DNA of 64,000 bases from JALYXI01 sp963795835 (lineage in GTDB: Bacteria > Acidobacteriota > Terriglobia > Bryobacterales > Bryobacteraceae): contig CAWCJC010000009.1 in NCBI GenBank assembly GCA_963795835.1, positions 372,001-436,000 of the forward strand, in the 5' to 3' direction. Within the stretch, counting starts at the first letter, position 1. Each line of letters opens with the position of its first letter. Made by a program: the position numbers and the translations under genes. Of this stretch, positions 8,400 to 17,330 are shown one piece after another. The notes under the pieces were generated by a model. That model saw only the letters and a program-made list of their open reading frames with translations, was not told the origin of the DNA and ran no database searches.

Positions 8400-8891
8400 A
8401 TGGGATGGTTGAATCAGATTGGCGGCATGCTGCAGCAATACGCGGGCGGAAACGCCAATACCGGAAACGCGGAACAGGATTACCAGCAGGTTGCGCAACA
8501 TGCACCGCCGTCAGCGATCGCCCCAGGGTTGTCGGACGCTTTCCGTTCGGACAAGACCCCGCCCTTCGGGAGCATGGTTTCGAGCATGTTCGGCCAATCG
8601 AATGGGGATCAGCGCGCGGGCATTCTTAATCAACTGATCCAAGCCGTGGGCCCGGGTGCCCTGGCCGGAGGGATGCTCAGCAGGCTCGGCGGTGGCGGCA
8701 CCGTAACGCCCCAGCAGGCCGAACAGGTCTCTCCGGCGGATGTGCAAGTTCTTGCGGACCATGCGCAACAGCATGACCCCTCTGTTATCGATCGAGCCGG
8801 TGAATTCTATGCTCAGCATCCGAAACTGGTCCAGGGCTTAGGTGCCACCGCTCTGGCCATGGTGATGTCGCGCATGTCGCAAAACCGTTAA
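8400..8891 (+). CDS. Conserved hypothetical protein, Gln/Gly/Ala-rich
   Basis: A 163-residue protein with an RBS (GGAGGAA near 8386-8392) before its ATG. It starts GWLNQIGGMLQQYAGG, has a central MVSSMFGQSNGDQRAGILNQL segment and a Gly-rich turn (SRLGGGGTVTPQQ), and ends with a helical part VQVLADHAQQHDPSVIDRAG...LGATALAMVMSRM. No signal peptide is evident. I remember similar sequences from acidobacterial genomes but know no assigned function; it loosely recalls DUF937/YidB-type small Gly/Gln-rich proteins. Its stop overlaps by four bases the stop of the convergent polX. Confidence 0.7.
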   Translation: MGWLNQIGGMLQQYAGGNANTGNAEQDYQQVAQHAPPSAIAPGLSDAFRSDKTPPFGSMVSSMFGQSNGDQRAGILNQLIQAVGPGALAGGMLSRLGGGGTVTPQQAEQVSPADVQVLADHAQQHDPSVIDRAGEFYAQHPKLVQGLGATALAMVMSRMSQNR

Positions 8892-10615
8892 CGCCGCAGT
8901 AGCCCTTCTAACTCGGCGGCAGATCGTGTATTGAGCACATCGGCCGCCTCCAGCCAGCCTCTTCTCGCCGTGGCGATCCCGTAACGGATCCCTGGCAAAT
9001 GCTGCGGATCGTGTGCGTCGGTCGAAATCACGAATTGCGCGCCTTTCTGTTTTGCGGCACGGGCCATCGTTCCGCTCAGATCGAGCCGCTCAGAACTGGA
9101 GTTGATCTCAAGGGCGACGCCGCGCGCCGCCGCAGTACTGAACACCAGGTCCGTATCGAATGTGTAGGACTCTCTGCTGAGCAAGCGCCTTCCGGTGGGG
9201 TGACCCAAAATTCGGATTGAGCGCGATTCCATCGCCTGCATCAAACGGTCGGTCATCGCAGCACTGCTCAAATCCATATGGCTGTGAATGCTTCCGATGA
9301 CCAGATCGAGCTCGGCCAAAGCATCTTCGCTTAAATCCATCTCTCCGGACTTCAGAATGTCGCACTCCAATCCGGAGAAAATGCGGATTCCCAAATCGCC
9401 TCGCCGATTGATCTCGCGCACCTGTTTTGCGAACGCAACCGCGCGGGCTTCATCGAGACCATTTGCCATTGAGAGAGCTTTCGAATGGTCAGTAATCGCA
9501 AGATACTCATAGCCCATTAAGCGGGCCGCTTCCGCCATTTCCTCCAGGGTGCCGCGACCGTCCGTCGCGACGGTGTGCATATGCAGATCGCCGCGCAGAT
9601 CTTTCTGTTCGATCAGGCGGGGCAGAGACTTCGCTTCGGCCAGTTCGATCTCGCCCTGGTTTTCGCGAATCTCCGGTGGAATCCACTCGAGGCCCAGAGC
9701 TTCATAAACTTCCTCCTCCGTTGCGCCGGCAACCCGGGAATCGTCGTCCACCCGGAAAAGTCCGTACTCGCTCAGCTTGAGGCCCATCCGAATGGCGCGT
9801 ATCCGAATCGCGACATTGTGATCTTTGCTGCCGGTGAAATACTGCATCGCGGAGCCAAAGCTCTCTCTGGCCAAGGCTCGCACGTCCACCTGAAAGCCTT
9901 CTTGGCCTAAAGTCACACTGATCTTGTTCACACCACGGCTCAAGACCTCATGAACGCGGGGCTGTTTGGCAATCGAATCCAGCGCGGGTTCGGGGTCGGG
10001 CCCGGTCACCAGAAGGTCCAGATCGCCCACCGTTTCTCTTCCCCGTCTGAGGCTGCCCGCGGCAACCGCAGATTCAACTCCTGCGGTTCCCCGTAAGACC
10101 TGGAGCAACTCCGCCGCGTGTCGCTCTGCGAAGCTGAGCAGGTATCGACCGGTCCGAAGCCGGTACTGCGCGATGGAGCGCAGTACCTTTTCCTCCAGCT
10201 TCGCTCCCATCCGGGGGAGGTCCCGCAGCTTCTTTTCGAGACACAGCTGTTCGAGCTGGTCTATGGAACGCACGTCGAAGTGCTCGAAAAGTAAAGAAAT
10301 GCTTTTCGGCCCGAGTCCCTGGATTTTCAGGAATTCGAGTGCAGCAGGTGGAAAACGCGCGAGCAGTTCGTCCCTTCGCTCGCAGGAACCGCGGGACACC
10401 AGTTCCTCCACAACCAACGCGAGACCCTTGCCGATTCCGGGAATGCCTGTCAACTTCCGGTTCGGATCGGCCAGCATCAGGGCCACGCCGTCAGGATGGC
10501 CCTCGATCGCGGTGGCGCCATTGCGGTAACTCCTGATTCGAAAGGAGTCTTCCCCGGCGATCTCCATTAAATCCGCAATTTCGCCGAGCAGACGCGCAAT
10601 TTCGCGGTTGTTCAT
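8888..10615 (-). CDS. polX: DNA polymerase/3'-5' exonuclease PolX (family X with PHP domain)
   Basis: A 575-residue bacterial family X DNA polymerase for gap filling in base excision repair, fused to a PHP exonuclease. Helix-hairpin-helix motifs are at ADPNRKLTGIPGIGKGLA (about 49-66) and KIQGLGPKSISLL (about 97-109). The palm carries GSLRRGRETVGDLDLLV (catalytic Asp pair in DLDLL). The PHP domain begins at about 340 with DLHMHTVATDGRGTLEEM and includes ITDHSKAL, GLECDIL, SIHSHM and ISTDAHDPQHL, giving the metal ligands. Architecture and length are exactly as in B. subtilis PolX. The gene is alone on its strand. Confidence 0.95.
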   Translation of the reverse strand: MNNREIARLLGEIADLMEIAGEDSFRIRSYRNGATAIEGHPDGVALMLADPNRKLTGIPGIGKGLALVVEELVSRGSCERRDELLARFPPAALEFLKIQGLGPKSISLLFEHFDVRSIDQLEQLCLEKKLRDLPRMGAKLEEKVLRSIAQYRLRTGRYLLSFAERHAAELLQVLRGTAGVESAVAAGSLRRGRETVGDLDLLVTGPDPEPALDSIAKQPRVHEVLSRGVNKISVTLGQEGFQVDVRALARESFGSAMQYFTGSKDHNVAIRIRAIRMGLKLSEYGLFRVDDDSRVAGATEEEVYEALGLEWIPPEIRENQGEIELAEAKSLPRLIEQKDLRGDLHMHTVATDGRGTLEEMAEAARLMGYEYLAITDHSKALSMANGLDEARAVAFAKQVREINRRGDLGIRIFSGLECDILKSGEMDLSEDALAELDLVIGSIHSHMDLSSAAMTDRLMQAMESRSIRILGHPTGRRLLSRESYTFDTDLVFSTAAARGVALEINSSSERLDLSGTMARAAKQKGAQFVISTDAHDPQHLPGIRYGIATARRGWLEAADVLNTRSAAELEGLLRR

Positions 10616-10795
10616 GGCCCATGTTAAGCGAAGCCGCAGCGCGTTTCGACAGCGAAATGTATACTTTAGTCCACGTAGTTTAGTGTATCTTCCTTAAAAC
10701 AAACGCCCTATTGAATGTTAAACCCGCTAAAAGTACCAAATTTTCCTTGCCTATGTAGTCGAACGTCCCTACACTATGAGAAGCGTCACAAAAAT

Positions 10796-10802
10796 CGGAG
10801 GA
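10796..10802 (+). promoter_or_regulatory. Ribosome binding site of first PEP-CTERM gene
   Basis: CGGAGGA nine bases before GTG 10812. This strong Shine-Dalgarno decides the start, since the upstream in-frame ATG at 10776 has none. The leader CGGAGGATTT and the 9-base spacing are the same as at the second PEP-CTERM gene (27798-27804). Confidence 0.7.
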
Positions 10803-10811
10803 TTTTTAGTT

Positions 10812-11501
10812 GTGAAGAATTTCACCTTTGTAGCTTTATCAGCGCTGACCCTAAGCGGCACAATGCATGCTGCTATCTTAACGACGTCCAGTTCCACGGG
10901 ACTTGGTACCGTAGGGATCACCCCGTATTACTCGTTATCTTTTGACAATGCACCGGGGCTTAGCACGAATTCCAGCATCACCAACCAGTTTGCAGCGGCC
11001 GGCGTGTCCTTCTCGAACTCCGCGTCTGGCCCATCTTCCGCGAACGCCGCGTATTATGACGGAAACGCCGGCGGCGGGGGTTGTGGCTTCGCGAATGAGA
11101 GCGTGGATTGCATTACTAATTTCACGACCAGCTCAGGAAACCTGGTTATTGCACCTTCGCCTCTTTTTTCGATCCTGTTTTCAACTCCGCAAACTTATGC
11201 GGCTTTTGCGATCGTCACCGATCCTAATGGACAGAATAATACGACCATCACTGCTTATCGGAACAACGTGATTGTCGATTCGTCAACCTTTACTACTTCG
11301 ACCACCAACCCTCTCAACTTCGTCGGTTTTTATGGAGAAAGTACTCCGTTCGATCGGATCCTTATTACCACGACGGGCAGTCACCTCTTAATGATCGATA
11401 ATCTTCAGGTTTCAGCCGTTCCCGAACCCGGAACTGTCGGAATGTTCTCCGCAGGCATCCTGGGCATCACTGCCCTTCTTCGCCGTCGTCGGCTCGTCTA
11501 A
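10812..11501 (+). CDS. PEP-CTERM sorting domain-containing exported protein
   Basis: A 229-residue secreted protein. From GTG 10812 it begins KNFTFVALSALTLSGTMHAA, a clean signal peptide. The body is Ser/Thr/Asn-rich with a beta-rich look (STGLGTVGITPYYSLSFDN...), and a short Cys pair GGGCGFANESVDC. The C-terminus is AVPEPGTVGMFSAGILG, then a hydrophobic helix and RRRR, the tripartite PEP-CTERM signal processed by an exosortase in exopolysaccharide-producing bacteria. No exosortase gene is in the window. The gene stands alone and is followed by a clear terminator. Confidence 0.88.
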   Translation: MKNFTFVALSALTLSGTMHAAILTTSSSTGLGTVGITPYYSLSFDNAPGLSTNSSITNQFAAAGVSFSNSASGPSSANAAYYDGNAGGGGCGFANESVDCITNFTTSSGNLVIAPSPLFSILFSTPQTYAAFAIVTDPNGQNNTTITAYRNNVIVDSSTFTTSTTNPLNFVGFYGESTPFDRILITTTGSHLLMIDNLQVSAVPEPGTVGMFSAGILGITALLRRRRLV

Positions 11502-11522
11502 GAGTACTGACAGGTCGTCTCT

Positions 11523-11550
11523 AAAAGCCAAGCTCTCAAGCTTGGCTTTT
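11523..11550 (+). terminator. Rho-independent terminator after PEP-CTERM gene
   Basis: A perfect 12-bp inverted repeat (AAAAGCCAAGCT with AGCTTGGCTTTT) with a 4-base loop, ending in TTTT, 21 bases after the stop. The A-tract on the left arm also allows termination of minus-strand transcripts. Confidence 0.85.
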
Positions 11551-11726
11551 CGCGTTTCTTCTATCTCTTTAATACGCGCGAGCGTTCTTCATCATCACGA
11601 TCGGGAAATTACTTGCAATCCCTTAAAGGCTCGAGGCGTCCTGACGTGGCCCGACGAACACCCATCTGGCAACAGCTCTGCGCTTTTCTCTACAAACGTT
11701 AAGCTATATTAAGAGTTCCCCCCTCC

Positions 11727-14366
11727 ATGGAACTTGAGAAAGTGTATGAGCCGCAGCGCTTTGAGCCGCACTGGGCTAGTTGGTGGATTGAATCTGGTAT
11801 CTTTCGGGCCGAAGCTCGGCCTGGTCACCGGGTTTTCTCGCTCGTAATTCCTCCCCCAAATATTACAGGCTCGCTCCATATGGGCCATATGCTCGAACAC
11901 ACCGAGATTGACGTTACCGTCCGGTGGCATCGGATGCGCGGTGATGATACCCTCTGGCTTCCCGGTACGGATCACGCCGGCATCGCGACCCAGATGGTCG
12001 TTGACCGCCAACTGAAGTCCGAAGGCATCGACCGCTTCGAACTCGGCCGTGAAGAGTTCGAAAAGCGCGTATGGCAATGGAAAGAGCAATACGGCGACAC
12101 CATCAAGCGCCAGATTATTCGCATGGGGGCAAGCTGCGATTGGAGCCGCGAGCGCTTCACCCTGGATGAGGGACTTTCGCGTGCCGTCCGGGAAGTGTTC
12201 GTCACACTCTATGAGCGCGGCCTGATCTATCGGGGCGAGTACATGGTGAACTGGTGTCCCAGTTGCATGACCGCGATCTCGGATCTAGAGGTCACGCACG
12301 AAGAGACCAGCGGCAGTCTGTGGCACATCCGCTATCCCGTGGCCGGAATGCCCGGCCGCTTCCTTACGGTGGCCACGACCCGCCCCGAAACCATGTTGGG
12401 CGATACCGCCGTCGCCATTAACGCGCGCGATCCTCGTTATACCGATTTGCACGGCCATTCCGTCGTGCTCCCACTTTCGAACCGCGAAATTCCGATTATC
12501 CTCGACGACATCGCCGACCCTCAATTCGGAAGCGGCGCTGTGAAAATCACGCCTTCGCATGACCCCAACGATTTTGAAGCAGGCAAGCGCCACAACCTGC
12601 CCTTCATCAAAGTAATCAATGAACGCGGCAAGATGACCGAAGCCGCCGGAGCATATGCAGGCCTGGACCGCTTTGAAGCACGCAGGCGCGTCGTTGCCGA
12701 TCTCGAATCCTCAGGTGCACTCGAGAAAGTAGAGCCGCATACTCTCAGTATTGGCCGTTGCAGCCGCTCGAAGACCATCGTCGAGCCTCTCACCTCTACC
12801 CAGTGGTTCGTCAAGACCAAGCCGCTGGCCGACAAAGCCATTCGCGCAGTGGAAACCGGCCAGATCAAGATGTTCCCGGAAGCGGTTACCAAAACCTATA
12901 ACGAGTGGATGTACAACATCCGCGATTGGTGCGTCTCCCGCCAACTTTGGTGGGGACACCGCATCCCCGCCTGGCATTGCGCTCACTGTGCGGAGATCAT
13001 CGTCGCACGAACCGAGCCCGAAGCCTGTCTGCGCTGCGGCGGCGCGGAACTTCGCCAGGATACCGACGTCCTCGACACCTGGTTTAGCTCGGGATTGTGG
13101 CCCTTCTCGACTCTGGGGTGGCCGGAGGACACAGCGGATCTGCGCGCCTTCTATCCCACAACGCTGCTGATTACCGGCTTCGACATTCTGTTTTTCTGGG
13201 TAGCGCGCATGATCATGCTCGGAATCGAGTTCATGGGCGACGTTCCCTTTCGTCAAGTCTATATTCACGGGATTGTTCGCGATCAAGACAAGCAGAAGAT
13301 GTCGAAGACGAAGGGCAATACTGTAGACCCGCTCCTCACCACCGAAAAGTACGGCACCGACGCCACACGCATGGCGCTGCTCACCGCCGCCGCTCCCGGT
13401 AACGACATCGTGTTTTCGGACGACCGTCCCGAAGCTGCCCGCGCTTTCGCCAACAAGATCTGGAACGCCGCCCGCTTCGTGTTCTTCCACATGGAACGTT
13501 CGCAAGTTCCCGTCTGGACGCCGTTCGACCCAGCGAAATACGTTCCCGAAGGCACCAACATTGAAGACCGCTGGCTCTTCAGCCGTCTGAACGCCGCGGC
13601 CGAGCAGATGAACAAGGCCATTGAGAACTACCGCTACCATGAGGCTGCCCAAACTGTCTGGCATTATTTCTGGGGCGAGTTTTGCGATTGGTACCTGGAG
13701 CTCAAGAAGCTTCGGTTTGAAGAAGCGTCCGGCTTGAATTCAGATTGGCGAAATCTTCTGGCCGCGCTTGAAGCATCATTACGTCTCCTTCACCCGGTAA
13801 TGCCGTTCATCACAGAAGAGCTCTGGCAGCGCCTCGGCACGGGTGGTAAATCGATTGCGCTCGCTGCCTATCCCCAATACAATCATGCTCTTACGGATTT
13901 GGCCGCCGAGCATGAAATGCAGCTCTTGCAGGATGTCGTGCAACTTGCACGCAACCTCCGGGCCGAGATGAAGATCGATCCAAAGCTCTTGATTGAAGGC
14001 GAACTCTATTCTACGGGAGCCGCCGCGCGCCTGGCACTTCCTCACGCCGACGCGGTCCGCAAACTTGCCAACGTGAATCTCTCGATTCGCGATGGCCACG
14101 CGCCGGCTAATGCAGGCGCCGTCCGCTCCACCGCGGAGTTCGATCTGGTGCTCACCTTGCCGGAAACCCAAGCCGGCGTGCAGACAGTTCGTTTCGAAAA
14201 AGAGGCCGCGCAACTGCGGAAAGCAATCGAAAGTAGCGAGCGCCAGCTCAGTGACGAGACGTTTCGCTCCAAAGCTCCTGCAAAGATCATTGAGGGAATG
14301 CAGGCCAAACTGGAAGGCTATCGCTCGCAGTTAAGCAAGCTGGAAGCCGCGCTCGCAGTGAAGTAA
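11727..14366 (+). CDS. valS: Valine--tRNA ligase
   Basis: Class I aminoacyl-tRNA synthetase charging tRNA-Val. The 879-residue protein has the HIGH motif as PPNITGSLHMGH (HMGH at 51-54), the CP1 editing domain (VATTRPETMLGDTAVAIN, and the GSGAVKITPSHDPNDFE segment), a zinc-like Cys cluster (AHCAEIIVARTEPEACLRCGG), the KMSKS motif as KMSKT at 524-528, the anticodon-binding domain, and a C-terminal coiled coil (about 820-879) typical of ValRS. No frameshift was found. The 225 bases upstream show no T-box or leader gene that I recognise. nadC starts two bases after the stop. Confidence 0.97.
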   Translation: MELEKVYEPQRFEPHWASWWIESGIFRAEARPGHRVFSLVIPPPNITGSLHMGHMLEHTEIDVTVRWHRMRGDDTLWLPGTDHAGIATQMVVDRQLKSEGIDRFELGREEFEKRVWQWKEQYGDTIKRQIIRMGASCDWSRERFTLDEGLSRAVREVFVTLYERGLIYRGEYMVNWCPSCMTAISDLEVTHEETSGSLWHIRYPVAGMPGRFLTVATTRPETMLGDTAVAINARDPRYTDLHGHSVVLPLSNREIPIILDDIADPQFGSGAVKITPSHDPNDFEAGKRHNLPFIKVINERGKMTEAAGAYAGLDRFEARRRVVADLESSGALEKVEPHTLSIGRCSRSKTIVEPLTSTQWFVKTKPLADKAIRAVETGQIKMFPEAVTKTYNEWMYNIRDWCVSRQLWWGHRIPAWHCAHCAEIIVARTEPEACLRCGGAELRQDTDVLDTWFSSGLWPFSTLGWPEDTADLRAFYPTTLLITGFDILFFWVARMIMLGIEFMGDVPFRQVYIHGIVRDQDKQKMSKTKGNTVDPLLTTEKYGTDATRMALLTAAAPGNDIVFSDDRPEAARAFANKIWNAARFVFFHMERSQVPVWTPFDPAKYVPEGTNIEDRWLFSRLNAAAEQMNKAIENYRYHEAAQTVWHYFWGEFCDWYLELKKLRFEEASGLNSDWRNLLAALEASLRLLHPVMPFITEELWQRLGTGGKSIALAAYPQYNHALTDLAAEHEMQLLQDVVQLARNLRAEMKIDPKLLIEGELYSTGAAARLALPHADAVRKLANVNLSIRDGHAPANAGAVRSTAEFDLVLTLPETQAGVQTVRFEKEAAQLRKAIESSERQLSDETFRSKAPAKIIEGMQAKLEGYRSQLSKLEAALAVK

Positions 14367-14368
14367 GA

Positions 14369-15187
14369 ATGACGGAGGACATCGTAAGGCTCGCGCTCGC
14401 CGAAGATATCGGAGCAGGCGACGTCACTACCGAAGCTTGCGTCCCTGCGGATCGCCGCGCCAGCGGCATCTTTCTTGCGCGCCAACCGCTGGTGCTTGCC
14501 GGCACGGCCGTGCTTGCCGAAGTCTACCGGCAGATGGGCGGGCAGACAGCAATAGAACTCCTCAAACCGGAAGGCGCCTTCATCGCCGATGGCGAAGTCT
14601 TCGCCACCGTAGAAGGGCTGGCCCGAACTCTCCTGACGGCCGAACGCGTTGCCCTTAACTTCCTCCAGCGTCTTTCTGGCGTGTCCACCCTGGCGCGCAA
14701 GTTTGCGGACCAGGTTCAGGGCACCGGGTGCCGCGTACTCGACACGCGGAAGACCACTCCGGGGCTTCGCCTGCTCGAGAAAGCGGCAGCCGCCGCCGGG
14801 GGCGTCACGAACCACCGCGCCGGCCTTTACGACGCCATCCTGATCAAGAACAATCACATCGCAGCCGCGGGGGGCGTCGCGGCAGCGCTCAAGGCGGCTC
14901 GCGGCATTTCGAAGCAGCCGATCGAAATTGAAGTCCGCACCGAGGCCGAACGCGATGAAGCGCTCGCGCAGGGAGCCACCCATCTTTTGCTCGACAATCT
15001 CACACCCGAGCAGGCTCGCGAATGGATCGGCGCCATCGCGGGCCGCGCCACCGTCGAGCTTTCCGGCAACATTACTCTTGCGACTGTTCGAGCCTACGCC
15101 GAAACGGGTGCCTCGTTTGTCTCCGCCGGCGCTATCACGCACTCCGCGCCGGCCGCCGACATTAGCTTCCGGCTGAGTCTTCAGTGA
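14369..15187 (+). CDS. nadC: Nicotinate-nucleotide pyrophosphorylase (carboxylating), NadC
   Basis: Quinolinate phosphoribosyltransferase, which makes nicotinate mononucleotide from quinolinate and PRPP in de novo NAD synthesis. The 272-residue length is standard. Motifs are LAEDIGAGDVTTEA near the N-terminus, ERVALNFLQRLSGVSTLA, the substrate-binding LDTRKTTPGLR, the NHRAGLYDAILIKNNH stretch, and LLDNLTPEQ and LSGNITLATVRAYAETG near the end. It lies between valS (2-base gap) and birA (GTGA overlap at 15184-15187). nadA and nadB are not in the window. Confidence 0.96.
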   Translation: MTEDIVRLALAEDIGAGDVTTEACVPADRRASGIFLARQPLVLAGTAVLAEVYRQMGGQTAIELLKPEGAFIADGEVFATVEGLARTLLTAERVALNFLQRLSGVSTLARKFADQVQGTGCRVLDTRKTTPGLRLLEKAAAAAGGVTNHRAGLYDAILIKNNHIAAAGGVAAALKAARGISKQPIEIEVRTEAERDEALAQGATHLLLDNLTPEQAREWIGAIAGRATVELSGNITLATVRAYAETGASFVSAGAITHSAPAADISFRLSLQ

Positions 15188-15900
15188 TCCTGCGCCTCGG
15201 CACCGTGCAATCGACCATGCTCGAAGCCGCAGCCCTGGCGCAGGAGGGCTGCATCCATGGAACCGCAGTGGTCGCCGAACAACAGACGGCGGGTATCGGC
15301 CGCCACGGCCACTCGTGGCATTCGGAACCTGGGGCGGGCCTCTACGTCTCGGTCGTGCTGCGTCTGGAACTGCCGCCTTCGGAGATGCCGGTCCTGACCC
15401 TCGCGCTCGGTATAGCCGCCGGTGAGGCCATCGCACTCTCGACAGGTCTTCCCTGCGATCTACGCTGGCCAAACGATATTCTTGCTGGAGGAAAGAAAGT
15501 GGCCGGCATCCTGGTACAAATTGTCGATAATGCCGCCATCGCCGGGATCGGGATCAACGTCAATCACCTTAGCTTTCCCCCTGAACTCACCGCCGAAGCA
15601 ACTTCCATCCGCCTGGCTCTGGGCTGTGAAATCGATCGGGAGATGCTCCTCCAGCAACTACTCAAATCCATCCAGGACCTCTGTCAAGTCTTCCTCACCG
15701 AGGGCAAAGCCACAATCCTCAGGTTGTTCTCCGCTGCTTCGAGTTTCGCGTCCGGCAAACACGTAACCGTCGATCAGGGCGGAGGCAAGCGTCTGGAAGG
15801 GATCACCGATGGACTCACTCCGGAAGGTTTTCTCCGTGTTCGCAAAATGGACGGCGCTATCGAACTCGTGATTGCTGGGGGCGTAAGACCTTGCTCTTAG
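15184..15900 (+). CDS. birA: Biotin--[acetyl-CoA-carboxylase] ligase (no DNA-binding domain)
   Basis: Biotin protein ligase that activates biotin with ATP and attaches it to the carboxyl carrier protein. The 238-residue form starts directly with the catalytic domain (LRLGTVQSTMLEA), so the N-terminal helix-turn-helix repressor domain of E. coli BirA is absent. Motifs are AEQQTAGIGRHGHSWHS (the GRGRxGR-like loop, here GIGRHGH), LPCDLRWPNDI, KKVAGILVQ and GIGINVN, and a C-terminal SH3-like part (GITDGLTPEGFLRV). The GTG start overlaps the nadC stop. coaX overlaps its last ten bases. Confidence 0.94.
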   Translation: MILRLGTVQSTMLEAAALAQEGCIHGTAVVAEQQTAGIGRHGHSWHSEPGAGLYVSVVLRLELPPSEMPVLTLALGIAAGEAIALSTGLPCDLRWPNDILAGGKKVAGILVQIVDNAAIAGIGINVNHLSFPPELTAEATSIRLALGCEIDREMLLQQLLKSIQDLCQVFLTEGKATILRLFSAASSFASGKHVTVDQGGGKRLEGITDGLTPEGFLRVRKMDGAIELVIAGGVRPCS

Positions 15901-16664
15901 CCCTTGATGTAGGAAACACGAACGTAACTGTTGGAATCTTTGACGGTGACCGCCTTTCGGACCACCGCCGCCTTCGCACCGTTCGCGACCAGACCTCGGA
16001 CGAATGGGGAATCCTGCTCTCGAATCTGTTCACGCTTGGGGGGATCGACATTCATCGCGTGGAAGGCATCATGATCTCCAGCGTCGTCCCGCCCCTGAAC
16101 GCCTCGTTGGCGGAAATGTCGGAGCGCTACTTCCATCGCAAACCCGAGTTCGTCACGCACCAGACCGATACGGGCATTGCGATCCGCATCGATCATCCAC
16201 AAGAAGTAGGCGCGGATCGCTTGGTGAACAGCGTTGCGGCTTATGCAAAACTGGGCGGCCCGTGTATTGTGGTGGACCTGGGAACGGCCATCACCTTTGA
16301 CGCTGTTTCTGCAGACCGCGAATACTTGGGCGGAGTGATTGCGGCTGGGGTCGGCATCTCCGTCGAAGCTCTGTTCAACAAGACCGCGCGGCTTCCCTAT
16401 GTGGATTTCGCCCAGCCCGCGCAGGTGATCGGAAAGAACACCGTCGCCAGCATGCAGTCAGGCCTTTACTATGGGGCTATTGGTGCGATCGACGGCATTA
16501 CGGAACGCCTCATCGCCCAGCTTGGCCCTGAAACGAAAGTGATCGCGACGGGGGGCCAGGCCCACCTGCTCGCGCGTAGCTCGCGGTATCTCAAGAACCT
16601 GGATGAGCACCTCACGCTTGATGGCCTTCGCCTTATCTGGGAGCGCCTCCATCCGCGGCATTAG
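15891..16664 (+). CDS. coaX: Type III pantothenate kinase CoaX
   Basis: Catalyses the first step of coenzyme A synthesis (pantothenate to 4'-phosphopantothenate). Type III enzymes belong to the acetate-kinase/Hsp70 superfamily. Motifs are LALDVGNTNVTVGIFDG (phosphate 1), EVGADRLVNSVAAYAKLG, CIVVDLGTAITFDAVS (phosphate 2) and ATGGQAHLLA (adenosine). Length is 257 residues. The start is TTG at 15891, ten bases inside birA; the birA-coaX gene order is common in many bacteria. A GTG-started gene of unknown role follows 12 bases downstream. Confidence 0.95.
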   Translation: MLLALDVGNTNVTVGIFDGDRLSDHRRLRTVRDQTSDEWGILLSNLFTLGGIDIHRVEGIMISSVVPPLNASLAEMSERYFHRKPEFVTHQTDTGIAIRIDHPQEVGADRLVNSVAAYAKLGGPCIVVDLGTAITFDAVSADREYLGGVIAAGVGISVEALFNKTARLPYVDFAQPAQVIGKNTVASMQSGLYYGAIGAIDGITERLIAQLGPETKVIATGGQAHLLARSSRYLKNLDEHLTLDGLRLIWERLHPRH

Positions 16665-16676
16665 TCGACTGAAGCA

Positions 16677-17330
16677 GTGATCAACTACTTCAACTACTTC
16701 ACCGAGACCGAGGAACACTTTCAGCGAGCTCGCGGCACCAGCTTGTTCCTGATGTCTCCGCTCGATTGGGCGCTGGTGGAAAGCTGGAAAAACAGCGGCG
16801 TGCCTCTGGAAGCTGTGCTTCGCGGCATCGATATCGCGTTTGAGAAATGGCGCGCGCGCCGCAACCGAACTCAGCAGGTGAACTCGCTAGCGTTCTGCTC
16901 GCAGGCCGTTCTCACAGAAGCGCAGCGTCTGCCGGAAAGCGCTGCCCCGCGCCAAGCCGCCGCGCCTTTTCCGGAAAACTCAGTTACCGATTACCTCCGC
17001 CGCAACGCTGCTCTGCTTCGGGAGCATCCCTCGCAAGAGTACCTTGCCATTGCCGAAGCTCTTGAAGGGCTCAGCGCCGGGCCCCATACCGATCTGGAAG
17101 CGCTGGAACAATCGCTCAGCATGCTGGAAACGAAGCTGGTTGCCGCGGCGCGGCTTCAGCAAACCGATGAGCTGGCGCTCGAAACGCGCCGCGATCTGGA
17201 TGCGCAACTGCGCCCTTATCGGGGCAAAATGACCGCACCGCAACTTGCCATGCTCGAACAGCAATACCTGGAGCGGCGCGTTCTGGAGGCGAGCCATCTG
17301 CCGCGCTTAAGCCTCTTCTATCTGCATTAA
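16677..17330 (+). CDS. Conserved hypothetical protein, helical
   Basis: A 217-residue soluble protein that I do not recognise. It starts at GTG 16677 with INYFNYFTETEEHFQRARG and continues FLMSPLDWALVESWKNSGVPLEAVLRGIDIAFEKWRA, a segment that recalls acidobacterial proteins annotated only as hypothetical. The second half is strongly helical and charged, with a Leu/Glu/Gln-rich coiled-coil-like part (about residues 135-190), ending YLERRVLEASHLPRLSLFY. It is the last gene of the valS-nadC-birA-coaX run and its stop overlaps the stop of the convergent acetyltransferase-like gene. Confidence 0.6.
   Translation: MINYFNYFTETEEHFQRARGTSLFLMSPLDWALVESWKNSGVPLEAVLRGIDIAFEKWRARRNRTQQVNSLAFCSQAVLTEAQRLPESAAPRQAAAPFPENSVTDYLRRNAALLREHPSQEYLAIAEALEGLSAGPHTDLEALEQSLSMLETKLVAAARLQQTDELALETRRDLDAQLRPYRGKMTAPQLAMLEQQYLERRVLEASHLPRLSLFYLH

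Noticed and set aside
11551..11726. T-box or other riboswitch leader for valS
   Set aside because: The 176 bases upstream show no T-box consensus or terminator-antiterminator pair, and T-boxes are not expected in this phylum.
12711..13664. 317-codon minus-strand ORF inside valS
   Set aside because: Antisense to an intact, motif-complete valS; no RBS and no recognisable domain.
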